From: Gammaproteobacteria bacterium
GTDB lineage: Bacteria > Pseudomonadota > Gammaproteobacteria > Xanthomonadales > Wenzhouxiangellaceae
Assembly: GCA_021772985.1 (NCBI GenBank)
Contig: JAJFKX010000062.1
Location: 1 to 48,364 of the forward strand
Length of the DNA: 48,364 nucleotides
Reading direction: 5' to 3'
Shown: positions 16,688 through 25,935 of the stretch, one piece after another
Layout: the number at the start of each line of letters is the position of its first letter
How positions within the stretch are numbered: position 1 is the first letter of the stretch
Position numbers and translations under genes: made by a program
Notes under the pieces: model-generated
What the model saw: the letters and a program-made list of their open reading frames with translations, nothing else
Database searches by the model: none
Told to the model about the DNA's origin: nothing

Positions 16688-16899
16688 GATCACTTACAAT
16701 TGTGCAAATTCCGGTTTTTTTCAGTGAATATTGTTATCAATTTTAGCAGTTCAGTTATGAGTTTTTACTAACCTGCGCGCTAATTGTTGTGGGTAGTAAA
16801 AAATAGCTGTAAGCTATTGATTTTATTTAATGGAAATTATTAAATCTAGCAATTATGAGGAAATTATGAGGGCCGTTTCTTAGCGAAATATCTGATGGA

Positions 16900-18885
16900 A
16901 TGATGCCAAAAGTACAGACCAATCAACAAAAAAGCCCAGTAATACTTAAGGCAAATGAATTGCTGCTTGATCCTCAGGAGCAATACCTCAGTCTGGATGG
17001 TAAATCGGTGCCTTTGGTGGGCAGAGGGTTTCAGTTGCTGCTGGAACTAATGCGGTGGCCGCAACAATTGCTGTCCAAACAGGCATTGATTGATGCAGTC
17101 TGGCAGGGCCGGCCAGTATCCGATGCCGTACTGGCGACTTCCATGAAGGAGGTTCGCAGAGCGCTCAACGACCCAGCGCGCAAGCCGGTGTATATCGAGA
17201 CCGTGCATGGCAAGGGATATCGGTTTTTGCTTCCTGTTGACACTATCCCTACCGCAGTTTCAGAGCCGGTTATTGATACCGCCTTTCAGGTCTCCAGAAA
17301 CCGATGGTGGGGTTCGCAAAAGTTTCGTCTGTCGGGTGTGGCAGTTATGTTGTTGCTGATACTGAGTTTGGGTTACTTAATCCGCGAACAAAGCAGGCAA
17401 AGCCAACCGGGAAATCCAGGCGATAACACCAGTGCCATCGAGGACTTCTCACCGGATACCAATTCCATTGCTGTGCTGCCTTTCCTGGACCTTTCGCCGG
17501 AAGGGGACCAAGGGTATTTCAGTGATGGAATATCGGAGGAAGTGCTGAATGTGCTGTCCAGCATTAACGCGTTAAAAGTGATTGCCCGGACTTCATCATT
17601 TGCATTCAAGAGCAATGACCAAGCCGGCATTGCTGATATTGCCCAGGAGTTGAATGTGCAGTATGTACTGGAGGGCAGTGTTAGAAAATCCGGAGATACC
17701 ATACGGATTACAGCTCAGCTGATTGATTCGATTAGTGGCCATCATCTGTGGTCGGGTAATTATGACCGAACACTGACAGCAAAGAATATTTTTGCTATTC
17801 AGGATGATATTTCCAACGCAATACTGGTGGAAATCCTGGGCCGTGTTGGTCTGCAACCACCCCAGGTATCTGTTGCGCATGAGACTGGTGACATCAACGC
17901 TTACGACTTGTATTTGCGCGCCAACAATATGTACATTGCCAGAGGTCCTGACAATGTACACCAGAGTGTCACGCTTTTTGAGCAGGCCACTCAGCTGGAT
18001 GATCAGTTTGCCCAGGCCTGGGCAGGGCTTGCAGCAGCGGCTGCCATCGCACCGGCCTGGGGGTTTACGGATCGGAATTATGACCAAATAACCATAGAAG
18101 CAGCTGATAAAGCCATTGCCATTAATCCAGAGTTGTCGCTGCCGTATGCGGCCAAGGGGTTGATGGCAGGTAATCGGATAATTCCAGACTTTGAAATCGC
18201 TTTACAGATGTTGGATCTGGCGATTGAAAAAGATCACAAAAATACCTCTGCGTTGCTGTGGCGTGGGACTTTATTACGTAGCCTGGGTTATTTTGACCGG
18301 GCATTGGCTGATATGAATGAGTGCCAACGGCTGGACCCTGCTTTGATTAACTGCAGGGCGCATGCCAGTTTGGTGAATTTTGAAAAAGGTGATATCGAGG
18401 TCGGTATTGAACTGTGGAAAGCGAATGCTGCATTGGGCTGGGGCGGCAGCTGGGATGCTTTGCTTGAGCATTTTGTGGAAACAGGTAACGAGACCGCTTT
18501 TCTGTCTGCCATGAGAACCTTCACCAGGGGGCGAACACATGCAGGTGAGTGGATGATAGAGCCAATATTTCAGGCCTGGACCAATCCGGATTATGATCGC
18601 GAGGCAGGCTATCGTGAGCTAATGGCAAGGTTATCGGAGACCGGCTTCAAGCCCACTGATGACCCGGTATTGATGTGGCGCCTATGGTTTGCGTTTGGAG
18701 TTTATGATCAGATGAAACCACTGGGTCTAGGCCTGTTTCGTTGGGCACCAACCATTGGGGATTATGCTGAGTCACCAGACCGGGTGCGCTTGATCAAAGC
18801 ATTTGGGATGCCCGAATACTGGCGCAAACATGGCTATCCGGCGCATTGTCAGGCGATTGGTGAGACAGATTTTGAATGCCGGTAA
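16900..18885 (+). CDS. Membrane-anchored winged-helix regulator with TolB-like and TPR domains (CadC-like)
   Basis: This is a 661-residue one-component regulator. Residues about 15-113 form an OmpR/PhoB-type winged helix, with the recognition-helix region SDAVLATSMKEVRRAL and the closing wing YIETVHGKGYRF. A single membrane helix (about 146-163) follows. The periplasmic part begins with a TolB/FlgO-like domain (IAVLPFLDLSPEGDQGYFSDG; YVLEGSVRKSGD; HLWSGNYDR). It continues as tetratricopeptide-like helices from about residue 330 to 530. Such proteins resemble CadC in layout: the DNA-binding head stays tethered while the outer part senses a signal. The target genes are not evident, since both neighbours are unrelated singletons. 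The gene lies between two near-identical REP pairs. Confidence 0.88.
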   Translation: MMPKVQTNQQKSPVILKANELLLDPQEQYLSLDGKSVPLVGRGFQLLLELMRWPQQLLSKQALIDAVWQGRPVSDAVLATSMKEVRRALNDPARKPVYIETVHGKGYRFLLPVDTIPTAVSEPVIDTAFQVSRNRWWGSQKFRLSGVAVMLLLILSLGYLIREQSRQSQPGNPGDNTSAIEDFSPDTNSIAVLPFLDLSPEGDQGYFSDGISEEVLNVLSSINALKVIARTSSFAFKSNDQAGIADIAQELNVQYVLEGSVRKSGDTIRITAQLIDSISGHHLWSGNYDRTLTAKNIFAIQDDISNAILVEILGRVGLQPPQVSVAHETGDINAYDLYLRANNMYIARGPDNVHQSVTLFEQATQLDDQFAQAWAGLAAAAAIAPAWGFTDRNYDQITIEAADKAIAINPELSLPYAAKGLMAGNRIIPDFEIALQMLDLAIEKDHKNTSALLWRGTLLRSLGYFDRALADMNECQRLDPALINCRAHASLVNFEKGDIEVGIELWKANAALGWGGSWDALLEHFVETGNETAFLSAMRTFTRGRTHAGEWMIEPIFQAWTNPDYDREAGYRELMARLSETGFKPTDDPVLMWRLWFAFGVYDQMKPLGLGLFRWAPTIGDYAESPDRVRLIKAFGMPEYWRKHGYPAHCQAIGETDFECR

Positions 18886-18900
18886 TGTGTATCTGAAACC

Positions 18901-18971
18901 GTAGGAGCGGATTTTATCCGCGAACAATCTAATCCCCAAATAATTTTTTCGCGGATAAAATCCGCTGCTAC
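18901..18971. repeat. REP-type inverted pair (BIME-like), copy 2
   Basis: The left arm (18901-18923) starts GTAGGAGCGGATTTTATC and ends CGCGA. The right arm (18949-18971) is its reverse complement apart from one base. It starts 16 bp after the regulator stop. In RNA it would form a long stem and could also act as a transcript-end stabiliser. It matches copy 1 in arm sequence but has a different 25-bp spacer. Confidence 0.8.
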
Positions 18972-19034
18972 AGTTCGAAGTTGCATAACAGAATATTTAA
19001 CGATTAGTCACTTTTACTGCAGAGACTGAATGTC

Positions 19035-19394
19035 ATGGCAATGAAACTATCGATTCCGGTCATAAAAGTTGATGATATGAACACTGCCGGGCAATTCTAC
19101 TGTGAAATGCTTGGTTTCAGAGAACTATTCAGAAACCAGCCAACACAGGATGCCAACCCGGCTTATGTTGGTTTTAGAAGAGACCAGGCTATTTTGCATG
19201 TCTCATCGTTCAGTGGTGATGGCGTGGCTGGTACTGTGGTTAATTTGATAGTTACCGATGTGGATACTTTGTTTGAAGAATTCAAAAACAAAGGCGTAGC
19301 AATCGCGCTGGAGCCGACTGATCAGACCTGGGGTGTGCGGGAAATGTATATTGATGATCCGGCCGGCAATAGCTTGCGGTTTTGTCAAAGCTGA
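19035..19394 (+). CDS. VOC-family (glyoxalase/bleomycin-resistance-like) protein
   Basis: This 119-residue protein has the paired beta-alpha-beta-beta-beta pattern of the vicinal oxygen chelate fold. It starts LSIPVIKVDDMNTAGQFYCE and ends YIDDPAGNSLRFCQ, in which the typical C-terminal metal ligand Glu is replaced by Ser/Leu context. The metal-binding site is therefore uncertain, and it may be a binding protein rather than an enzyme. An ATG two codons later is an alternative start. Confidence 0.8.
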   Translation: MAMKLSIPVIKVDDMNTAGQFYCEMLGFRELFRNQPTQDANPAYVGFRRDQAILHVSSFSGDGVAGTVVNLIVTDVDTLFEEFKNKGVAIALEPTDQTWGVREMYIDDPAGNSLRFCQS

Positions 19395-19443
19395 GTTTTC
19401 TATTTCCAGGCTGTTTCGTGGAAATGCCGGTTTGTGGAGAAAC

Positions 19444-20580
19444 TTATAAGTTAACCACCAGATCAATAACCAACTGATCACCGGAACGGTTAAGCAACCC
19501 GTTATTAATTAATGCTTCCACTTGCTCGGCTGCTGCCAGGTTATCCACGAGTATCGCTTTTGCCAGCCATCGTGCAGCCTGTTCTGGCATCTGACCACTG
19601 ACCCGGGCTTCACGTTGATTGGGTTTTAGCCGGAATGATGCCTGCAGTTGAATGGTTCCTTCGGGGGTTTCCAATTGAAGGAGTTCGATGTTCAGTTCGG
19701 GTTGTGCCGCTAATAAACTGGCCGCTGCAAGAAATTCCATGGTGGTGTCACCGCCAGGTTGCTGCTGGGTATTTAACCATTGCTGTAAGGCAATGCGATC
19801 AATTGATTTGGCGCTGGCACTGAACCTCAATTGGCCACTGGCTTGTGACTGGCCGATAAATTCGATTTTCGCAGCATTGACATCAGCGCTGATATCCTCA
19901 TCTGCAGGCCAGGCCAGCTTGATATCCAGCTGGCCCAAGCTGTGTTGCATGGCATTGTTGATCAATGGTTGCCAGTTCAACTGCTCGGCATGGAGATCAA
20001 TGCTGCCTGCTTGAAATGGAACATCAGGTTGTGTCAGCGATACGGTTGAGAGCAGCTTCTGCCAGCTTAATTGCCATATTCCAGGGCTGAGATTGCCTTG
20101 CGGCAGGTTAATGATGGCTTGTAATGCCGGGTTTCCAAGTGAACCCAAAATTTGCATATCTGCCTGAATATCACTTTGGGTTATGTGCCACCGATTGGTT
20201 TGTCGATGATAACTGTCTGGAATGATTTGTGTCAGTTGATAACCGGCATTCAGAGCAACATGGCCACTCAGTGGCAGCACCGGCATGCCACTGATATTGA
20301 GCGTGCCGTCTAATTGGGTTATCCCCGTGCCAATAGGGTTGATCCATAGCGGACCATGTTTAAAATCCAACTGCAATTCAGTGCCGGAGGGGGTGGTGTT
20401 ATACACTTTGCTGCGCCACCAGCCCGTTTCCCATTCAGGCTTTTGTTGCAGTGCTTCAAACTGTGCATTGAGCTGTGATTGCACTATTTGTCCAATAATA
20501 CCGGGTAGCAGCAACAGCAGGCTGACGAGAATTCCGGTAGCAATCACCCATTTGCGTTTATGCTTTATATTGGCATTCAT
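19444..20580 (-). CDS. YdgA-like (DUF945) protein, membrane-anchored
   Basis: This 378-residue protein has an N-terminal membrane anchor (about residues 11-30, WVIATGILVSLLLLLPGIIG). A long periplasmic domain rich in beta strands and amphipathic repeats follows. It closes with the DUF945-type ending EQVEALINNGLLNRSGDQ. The role of the family is not established; E. coli YdgA is envelope-associated. Its start lies only 19 bp from the rsmG start on the other strand, so the promoters of the two genes must overlap. Confidence 0.72.
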   Translation of the reverse strand: MNANIKHKRKWVIATGILVSLLLLLPGIIGQIVQSQLNAQFEALQQKPEWETGWWRSKVYNTTPSGTELQLDFKHGPLWINPIGTGITQLDGTLNISGMPVLPLSGHVALNAGYQLTQIIPDSYHRQTNRWHITQSDIQADMQILGSLGNPALQAIINLPQGNLSPGIWQLSWQKLLSTVSLTQPDVPFQAGSIDLHAEQLNWQPLINNAMQHSLGQLDIKLAWPADEDISADVNAAKIEFIGQSQASGQLRFSASAKSIDRIALQQWLNTQQQPGGDTTMEFLAAASLLAAQPELNIELLQLETPEGTIQLQASFRLKPNQREARVSGQMPEQAARWLAKAILVDNLAAAEQVEALINNGLLNRSGDQLVIDLVVNL

Positions 20581-20599
20581 AATCAGGGATAAAAAAGTA

Positions 20600-21274
20600 G
20601 TGCAACAATCTGCACATGATAACGTAAACGGTAAACCCGACCAGCAGCTTGCAGCAGTGCAATTGCTGGCTGGGCTGAGAGCAATGAATCTGGAGTCGGA
20701 GCTGGATCAGGCAGCACAGGTTTTGCTGTTGAGATATGCCGTTGAACTGTTACATTGGAACAAAGCCTACAATCTGACCGCTGTAACCGACCTGCAGGCA
20801 GTGGTTTCCAGGCATTTGCTGGATAGTCTAAGCATTTTGCCCTGGCTAAAGCCCGGATTGACCGTGGATGTGGGTACCGGTGCTGGTCTGCCGGGTATTC
20901 CATTGGCCATTGCCAGGCCAGGGCAGCAGTTTGTGTTGTTGGACAGTAATGGAAAGCGGATGCGCTTTTTGGCGCATATTCTGCGGTTGCTAGCGCTGAC
21001 GAATGTGGAACTGGTCACTGCCCGGGCAGAGCAATGGACAACCCGGCAGCCATTAGCCCAGCTGGTTACCCGGGCATTTGCTCCGCTGCCAAGGCAATTG
21101 CAATGGTGTGGGTCTTTGTTACATACAGACACGGTTTTATTGGCCATGATCGGTAAAAATGACCCTGCACAATTGCGCAATTGGCCCGCAGGGTATACGC
21201 TGCGCGACTCGCATACATTGGCTGTGCCCGGGAATGCCGGTGCGCGGCACTTGTTGGAAATAATCAAGACATAA
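20600..21274 (+). CDS. rsmG: 16S rRNA (guanine527-N7)-methyltransferase RsmG
   Basis: This 224-residue SAM-dependent enzyme methylates G527 of 16S rRNA. The Rossmann motif I is TVDVGTGAGLPGIPLAI. The family pieces WNKAYNLTAV, RHLLDSLS and LLDSNGKRMRFL are all present. The GTG at 20600, with AGGG upstream, gives the usual length (about 207-225). The frame is open further upstream but only opposite the divergent gene. The order rsmG-parA-parB is conserved in proteobacteria, often close to the replication origin. Confidence 0.92.
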   Translation: MQQSAHDNVNGKPDQQLAAVQLLAGLRAMNLESELDQAAQVLLLRYAVELLHWNKAYNLTAVTDLQAVVSRHLLDSLSILPWLKPGLTVDVGTGAGLPGIPLAIARPGQQFVLLDSNGKRMRFLAHILRLLALTNVELVTARAEQWTTRQPLAQLVTRAFAPLPRQLQWCGSLLHTDTVLLAMIGKNDPAQLRNWPAGYTLRDSHTLAVPGNAGARHLLEIIKT

Positions 21275-21301
21275 AATATTAACTCGCACGACGTTTGCTG
21301 C

Positions 21302-22102
21302 ATGACTGAAATCATCGCCATTGCCAATCAAAAAGGTGGCGTGGGCAAAACCACGACAGCTGTTAATCTGACCGCCGGCCTGGTAGGTATGCGGCATAAT
21401 GTGTTGCTGTGCGACCTGGACCCGCAAGGCAATGCAACAGTGGGGCTGGGTATTGATACAGCTGAATTGAACAATACCGCCTGCGAAGTCTTGCTGGGTG
21501 AGTGTGAACTGGCTGAGGCCCTGGTTCCGATTCAGTTGGAAGGGTCAAAATACCGATTGGATCTGCTGCCTTCGAATAGTGATTTGACTGCGGCTGAAGT
21601 GGAATTGACCCGACAGGATGGCAGCGAAGTGCGGCTTCGAAATATCCTGCAACAGCTGGGTAGTCGGTATGATTTTGTGATTCTGGATTGTCCGCCTGCG
21701 TTGAATTTGTTGAATCTGAACGCGCTGACTTCTGCAGATTGCATATTAATTCCAATGCAGTGTGAGTATTACGCGATGGAAGGATTGACGGCGCTGCTGA
21801 ATACCATTGGTCAGATTCAGTCGTCGGTTAACCCCGGATTGCGTATCGAAGGCATTGTGCGCACGATGTTTGATGTGCGCAATAATTTGTCAAACGAGGT
21901 TTCCAGGCAATTGGGAGAACATTTTGGTCCACGCTTATACCGGACGTTGATCCCTCGGAATGTGCGACTGGCCGAAGCCCCCAGTTTTGGTCAGAGTGTG
22001 CTGCAGTACGATCCAAATTCACGTGGGGCGCTGGCCTATCTGGGATTGGCCGGTGAATTTTTGCGTCGCCGCGAAGCACGAACCAGTCAGAACATCAAAT
22101 GA
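21302..22102 (+). CDS. parA: Chromosome partitioning ATPase ParA (Soj)
   Basis: This 266-residue Walker-type ATPase separates origin regions together with ParB. The deviant Walker A is NQKGGVGKTT at residues 9-18, with the signature Lys. Motif A' (LLCDLDPQGNATVGLG) and Walker B (FVILDCPPALN) follow. There is no N-terminal DNA-binding extension, so it is the short chromosomal Soj type. The parB start overlaps its stop by four bases. Confidence 0.95.
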   Translation: MTEIIAIANQKGGVGKTTTAVNLTAGLVGMRHNVLLCDLDPQGNATVGLGIDTAELNNTACEVLLGECELAEALVPIQLEGSKYRLDLLPSNSDLTAAEVELTRQDGSEVRLRNILQQLGSRYDFVILDCPPALNLLNLNALTSADCILIPMQCEYYAMEGLTALLNTIGQIQSSVNPGLRIEGIVRTMFDVRNNLSNEVSRQLGEHFGPRLYRTLIPRNVRLAEAPSFGQSVLQYDPNSRGALAYLGLAGEFLRRREARTSQNIK

Positions 22103-23034
22103 GCAAGAGCACCAAGAAAAAAACAACATCAAAAACAGCCAGTGGTAGAACCGGGTCAGGCCGACAGGTTAAACGGCAGGCATTAGGTCGCGGCCTGGGT
22201 GCCATGCTGGCCAGAAGCCAGCAGCAGGACAATGAAGATGCTGCCAGCCTGCGTGATGTGCCGCTGGATTTGATCCAGCCAGGTCAATACCAACCGCGTT
22301 CCTTTATGGATCCGGATAAGCTGAATGAATTGGCCGATTCAATTCGTGCTCAAGGTGTGGTGCAACCAGTCATTGTACGGCCTCTACAGACAGGCACGGG
22401 CTATGAATTGATTGCCGGTGAACGCCGTTGGCGGGCAGCACAGATTGCCGGTCTGCGAGATATTCCAGCTGTTGTCCGTGCGGTCTCGGATGAAATGACC
22501 GTGGCGATGGCGTTAATCGAGAATATCCAGCGGGAAGACCTTAATCCGCTGGAAGAAGCCAATGCCCTGCAACGCTTGATCGATGAGTTTCAAATGACCC
22601 ATCAGCAAGCCGCCGATGCTGTGGGCCGCTCTCGAGCATCGGTCAGCAATCTGCTGCGCTTACTGGACCTGCCTTCGGCAGTGCAGGAGTTGCTGGAAAC
22701 CCGTCAACTGGATATGGGTCATGCGCGCGCATTGCTGGCGTTACCGGTCGGTAAACAATTAGCGGCTGCCAGAAAAGTTGTGCAGTTGCGTTTAAGTGTC
22801 CGTTCTACCGAACAACTGGTGCGCACGATGCTGGCTGAAGGCAGTGTCGGCAGCGCACCACGACCTCCAGTCAAAGCTGATCCCAACATTATGAAACTGG
22901 AGCAGGAGTTGAGTGATTTTGTTGGTGCAAAGGTAAATATTAAACAGCAAAGTAAAGGCAAGGGTGAATTGCGGATTTGCTATAACAGCCTGGATGAACT
23001 GGAGGGGATTCTTGAGCATATCCGTAAAGTGTAA
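22099..23034 (+). CDS. parB: Chromosome partitioning protein ParB (Spo0J)
   Basis: This 311-residue CTPase/DNA-clamp protein loads at parS. The basic N-terminal tail (KKKTTSKTASGRTGSGRQVK) precedes the ParB/Srx nuclease-like domain, with the CTP-binding ERRWRAA box (GERRWRAAQIAG) and NPLEEA. The helix-turn-helix (HQQAADAVGRSRASVSNLLRLL) contacts parS. A C-terminal dimerisation segment closes the protein. It is translationally coupled to parA. No perfect parS was found by eye in the window. Confidence 0.94.
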   Translation: MSKSTKKKTTSKTASGRTGSGRQVKRQALGRGLGAMLARSQQQDNEDAASLRDVPLDLIQPGQYQPRSFMDPDKLNELADSIRAQGVVQPVIVRPLQTGTGYELIAGERRWRAAQIAGLRDIPAVVRAVSDEMTVAMALIENIQREDLNPLEEANALQRLIDEFQMTHQQAADAVGRSRASVSNLLRLLDLPSAVQELLETRQLDMGHARALLALPVGKQLAAARKVVQLRLSVRSTEQLVRTMLAEGSVGSAPRPPVKADPNIMKLEQELSDFVGAKVNIKQQSKGKGELRICYNSLDELEGILEHIRKV

Positions 23035-23134
23035 GCCTGCTTGAAAGAGTTCTGTTAGAACACTGGCGCAACAATATTTTTCGAGTTATAATTATCGGTC
23101 TTTGTCCACGAAATCAATTAACGGCCTAGCAGAC

Positions 23135-23380
23135 ATGAAACCAGATATACATCCAGAATACCGCGCGGTTGTGTTCCAGGATATTTCGAGTGATTTCTCG
23201 TTCCTGACGCGTTCAACAATCCGCAGTAAAGAGACTATCAAATGGGAAGACGGTGAGGAGTATCCGCTGGTCAAAGTGGAAATTTCCAGTAAGTCGCACC
23301 CGTTTTACACCGGCAAACACAAAATCATGGATTCCGGTGGGCGAGTTGATAAATTCAAGCGGCGTTACGGCGGCTCATAG
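23135..23380 (+). CDS. rpmE2: 50S ribosomal protein L31 type B
   Basis: This 81-residue ribosomal protein starts [20 protein letters not shown] and ends [18 protein letters not shown]. It lacks the CxxC zinc motif of the L31 type A form, so it is the zinc-independent paralogue, in other bacteria made when zinc is scarce (Zur control). The ATG at 23135 gives the conserved N-terminus; an in-frame TTG at 23102 would add an atypical extension. No clear Zur box was recognised in the short upstream gap. A strong terminator follows. Confidence 0.92.
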   Translation: MKPDIHPEYRAVVFQDISSDFSFLTRSTIRSKETIKWEDGEEYPLVKVEISSKSHPFYTGKHKIMDSGGRVDKFKRRYGGS

Positions 23381-23402
23381 ATTCGCAAATCAAACCAAAA
23401 AA

Positions 23403-23428
23403 AAGCCCGCTTTCGATGCGGGCTTTTT
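23403..23428. terminator. Rho-independent terminator after rpmE2
   Basis: AAGCCCGC and GCGGGCTT form the stem around TTTCGAT, followed by TTTT and preceded by a run of As. It ends the rpmE2 transcript and insulates gltA. Confidence 0.9.
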
Positions 23429-23644
23429 GTTACTGGCCGGTCTATGCTGCTATATAGCTGTAACAGCAGCATGTAAATATCAAATGCTGGCATATAATGT
23501 ATACAGATAACCGTTGGTACTGCACGATCAATACTACCTTTAGCAATATCAGGTTTTGGCGATAGCCAAACACCGAAGGTGTAACCTGGTTTTCGCCATG
23601 ATCATCGAAATTTGCAGTGCATAAGACAATTTGGAGATGCGATA

Positions 23645-24937
23645 GTGAGTGAACGGACCATACGTATAAGTGATGAAGCGACAGGTAAGGTATTAGAGGC
23701 ACCGGTAATCAGTGGCAGTGAGGGTGACCCGACTATTGATATAGCCAGACTTTATAAAGAACTGGGCCATTTTACCTACGACCCCGGCTATTCAGTGACT
23801 GCCAGTTGCTCCAGTGATATCACTTTTATTGATGGTGGGCAGGGAATTCTACGTTACCGCGGTTATCCAATAGAACAATTGGCTGAACGCAGTAACTTTG
23901 TCGAAGTTGCTTATTTGCTGTTATATGGCGAGCTGCCGTCAGCCACTGAGTTTTGTGATTTCGAGCGGGATATCACTTATCACACCATGATGCATGACCA
24001 GCTGAATACTTTCATCAAAGGATTCCGCTATGACGCACACCCGATGGCTATTCTTGCAGGCGTAACTTCATCGCTGGCTGGGTTTTATCACGACCAAATG
24101 GACATTGAAGATCCTGAGCAACGCAATCTGGCAGCCAAGCGCCTGATTGCCAAGATGCCGACGATAGCAGCAGCTGCCTACCGCCATCACGTCGGCTGGC
24201 CGATTTCCTACCCGCGTAACAGCTTGAATTATTGTGAGCGGTTTCTGGATTTGATGTTTTCCGTGCCCGCTGAACCGTATAAAGTAAATCCGGTGGCGGC
24301 ACGAGCCCTGGATTTGTTGTTTATTCTGCATGCCGATCATGAGCAGAACGCCAGTACTTCTACTGTGCGCCTGGTCGGCAGCACTGGTGCGAATCCCTAT
24401 GCCTGTGTATCTGCCGGTATTTCAGCGCTGTGGGGGCCTGCCCATGGAGGTGCAAATGAAGCTGTGCTGAGAATGCTGAATGAAATCGGTGATGTAAGCC
24501 AGGTTGGTAAGTACATTGATAAAGCCAAGGACAAGAATGATCCGTTTCGGCTAATGGGATTTGGGCACCGGGTATACAAAAACTATGATCCGCGCGCCGA
24601 AATCATCCGCAAAGCCTGCCATGATGTGTTGGCGGATCTGGGTGTAACTGACCCATTGCTGGATTTGGCCATGAAGCTCGAAAAAATTGCCCTGGAAGAT
24701 GACTATTTTGTTCAGCGCAAGTTATATCCTAATGTAGACTTCTATTCCGGTATTATCTACAAGGCACTGGATATTCCGACCAGTATGTTTACCGTGATGT
24801 TTGCTATTGGTCGTACCGTTGGCTGGGTGGCGCAATGGTTGGAGCAAAGCGCTAACCCTGGCCGAATCGGGCGTCCTCGTCAGGTCTATACCGGTGAAGG
24901 TCAACGCGATTATCTGGGCATTGATCAGCGTGGTTGA
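23645..24937 (+). CDS. gltA: Citrate synthase, type I (long form)
   Basis: This 430-residue enzyme condenses acetyl-CoA and oxaloacetate at the entry of the TCA cycle. The long N-terminal region ([20 protein letters not shown]) is characteristic of the NADH-sensitive hexameric Gram-negative form. Active-site pieces visible are [19 protein letters not shown] with the catalytic His region, [12 protein letters not shown], and [15 protein letters not shown]. The GTG at 23645 has GGAG eight bases upstream and gives the conserved start. The 216 bp upstream hold no further gene. Confidence 0.95.
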   Translation: MSERTIRISDEATGKVLEAPVISGSEGDPTIDIARLYKELGHFTYDPGYSVTASCSSDITFIDGGQGILRYRGYPIEQLAERSNFVEVAYLLLYGELPSATEFCDFERDITYHTMMHDQLNTFIKGFRYDAHPMAILAGVTSSLAGFYHDQMDIEDPEQRNLAAKRLIAKMPTIAAAAYRHHVGWPISYPRNSLNYCERFLDLMFSVPAEPYKVNPVAARALDLLFILHADHEQNASTSTVRLVGSTGANPYACVSAGISALWGPAHGGANEAVLRMLNEIGDVSQVGKYIDKAKDKNDPFRLMGFGHRVYKNYDPRAEIIRKACHDVLADLGVTDPLLDLAMKLEKIALEDDYFVQRKLYPNVDFYSGIIYKALDIPTSMFTVMFAIGRTVGWVAQWLEQSANPGRIGRPRQVYTGEGQRDYLGIDQRG

Positions 24938-25032
24938 GCTGCTTAGGAGGCTCTGATTTAACCAACCTGCCAGTAACAGCGTTATTGGTGAAATGCGTCA
25001 AGCAAAGGTGTGGTTTAGGACAAAGGCTGAAT

Positions 25033-25062
25033 GATTAGATTAGATTAGATTAGATCAGATCA
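25033..25062 (+). repeat. Pentanucleotide tandem repeat, six units
   Basis: Four GATTA units are followed by two GATCA units without interruption. The repeat lies between the convergent ends of gltA and the gene at 25071-25703, eight bases past the stop of the latter. Such short arrays can change length by slippage, but this one is outside coding sequence. Confidence 0.8.
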
Positions 25063-25070
25063 GACCGGCA

Positions 25071-25703
25071 TTAGCTCGCAATCACGCCGGGTTCAATCAT
25101 GGGTTGCTTTAACAGGTATTCCACCTCCGCCGGGGTTGCCCGGCGCTGCGGACGGCCAGCTACCGGACAGGGTGGGGCCTGGCGTTGATCCAGGCTGGTA
25201 AATAGGCACAATTCAATAATCTGGTTGCCTCGTTGAATACACAGTATTTCCAAAGTGCGAAACCCATTGTCGTGCCAGCGGATGCGGCGAGACTCATGTT
25301 CAAAAGCAATGTTTTGATCATATAAAAACCTGGGAACCGCGTCTGGATCATCGCTGAATAAGTGTAGCGTAATACGGCTATGCTGATCAGCGGTTCCATC
25401 CAGAACCGGCCCAACCAGTTTGGGGTGAAAGGCGCTGAAAAAACTCATCGTATCCAGTGCAAAACTGCGCAGTTCGTGTTGTGTTTGGTTGTGGTTGTCG
25501 CCGCCATACAGCCTTTGATAAGTCCGCAGCTCCTGTTCAATTTCGATATTGCTGGGTAATTGTTGCCGCGAACATTTTATGCCTAACCTTTCAGCCGCTT
25601 TACGTTTGGCTGAACCATAGTTGCGTTGGCTTTCTGTAGCAATGATGCGGGCAGCTTCCTGGGCGATGGATTGACGTAGTTGGGCAGATTTTTTAGTGCG
25701 CAT
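25071..25703 (-). CDS. Conserved protein of unknown function
   Basis: This is a 210-residue cytoplasmic protein. Its N-terminal part is helical and basic: residues 1-45 contain IAQEAARIIATESQRNYGSA and KRKAAERLG. A middle segment, KLVGPVLDGTADQHSRITLH, is followed by LFSDDPDAVPRFLYDQNI. I recognise the combination as a recurring, uncharacterised proteobacterial family. The middle part looks like a nucleotidyltransferase-type fold (GPVLxGTA), but this is an impression and not a catalytic assignment. It stands alone between gltA and mrcA. Confidence 0.6.
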   Translation of the reverse strand: MRTKKSAQLRQSIAQEAARIIATESQRNYGSAKRKAAERLGIKCSRQQLPSNIEIEQELRTYQRLYGGDNHNQTQHELRSFALDTMSFFSAFHPKLVGPVLDGTADQHSRITLHLFSDDPDAVPRFLYDQNIAFEHESRRIRWHDNGFRTLEILCIQRGNQIIELCLFTSLDQRQAPPCPVAGRPQRRATPAEVEYLLKQPMIEPGVIAS

Positions 25704-25935
25704 GGCCGTAACTCCTGCTCAATAATTACTGGAACCGGCGATACATATTATTATTGGTGTTTGCGCTTGGGTTCCTGAAAGTGCATGGGGCATTGTGTTT
25801 GAATTGTTTGCCGGCTACTCCTTGCGTTAGAACCCTGAGTTAATAATAAATCCAAATAAAGATTTGTCTAGTCCAGGTGTTTAATCGATGATCTGGTCCA
25901 GCTAATCGAGCATTCGCCGTCGTTTGCAGTCCAAG

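Larger units (their letters stand above)
16374..16899. other. 526-bp intergenic region with a REP pair and a palindrome
   Basis: The region separates the divergent dienelactone hydrolase and the membrane-bound regulator. It contains the REP-type inverted pair at 16435-16502 and the palindrome at 16670-16687, described separately. The last 150 bp before the regulator are AT-rich, as expected for a promoter, but I cannot place a clear -35/-10 pair. Confidence 0.6.

Noticed and set aside
19402-19425. TGTTTCGTGGAAA after the VOC gene as a parS-like site close to parAB
   Set aside because: It lacks the central AC of the 16-bp parS consensus and is explained by the imperfect stem ATTTCCA/TGGAAAT of this convergent gene end.
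19541-19552. TTATCCACG as a DnaA box near rsmG-parAB
   Set aside because: It is a single imperfect copy within the YdgA-like coding sequence, with no cluster of boxes and no AT-rich unwinding element, so no origin is claimed.
20285-20599. Upstream open frame of rsmG as a 105-residue N-terminal extension
   Set aside because: It lies entirely opposite the YdgA-like gene, and the RsmG family starts near the GTG at 20600.
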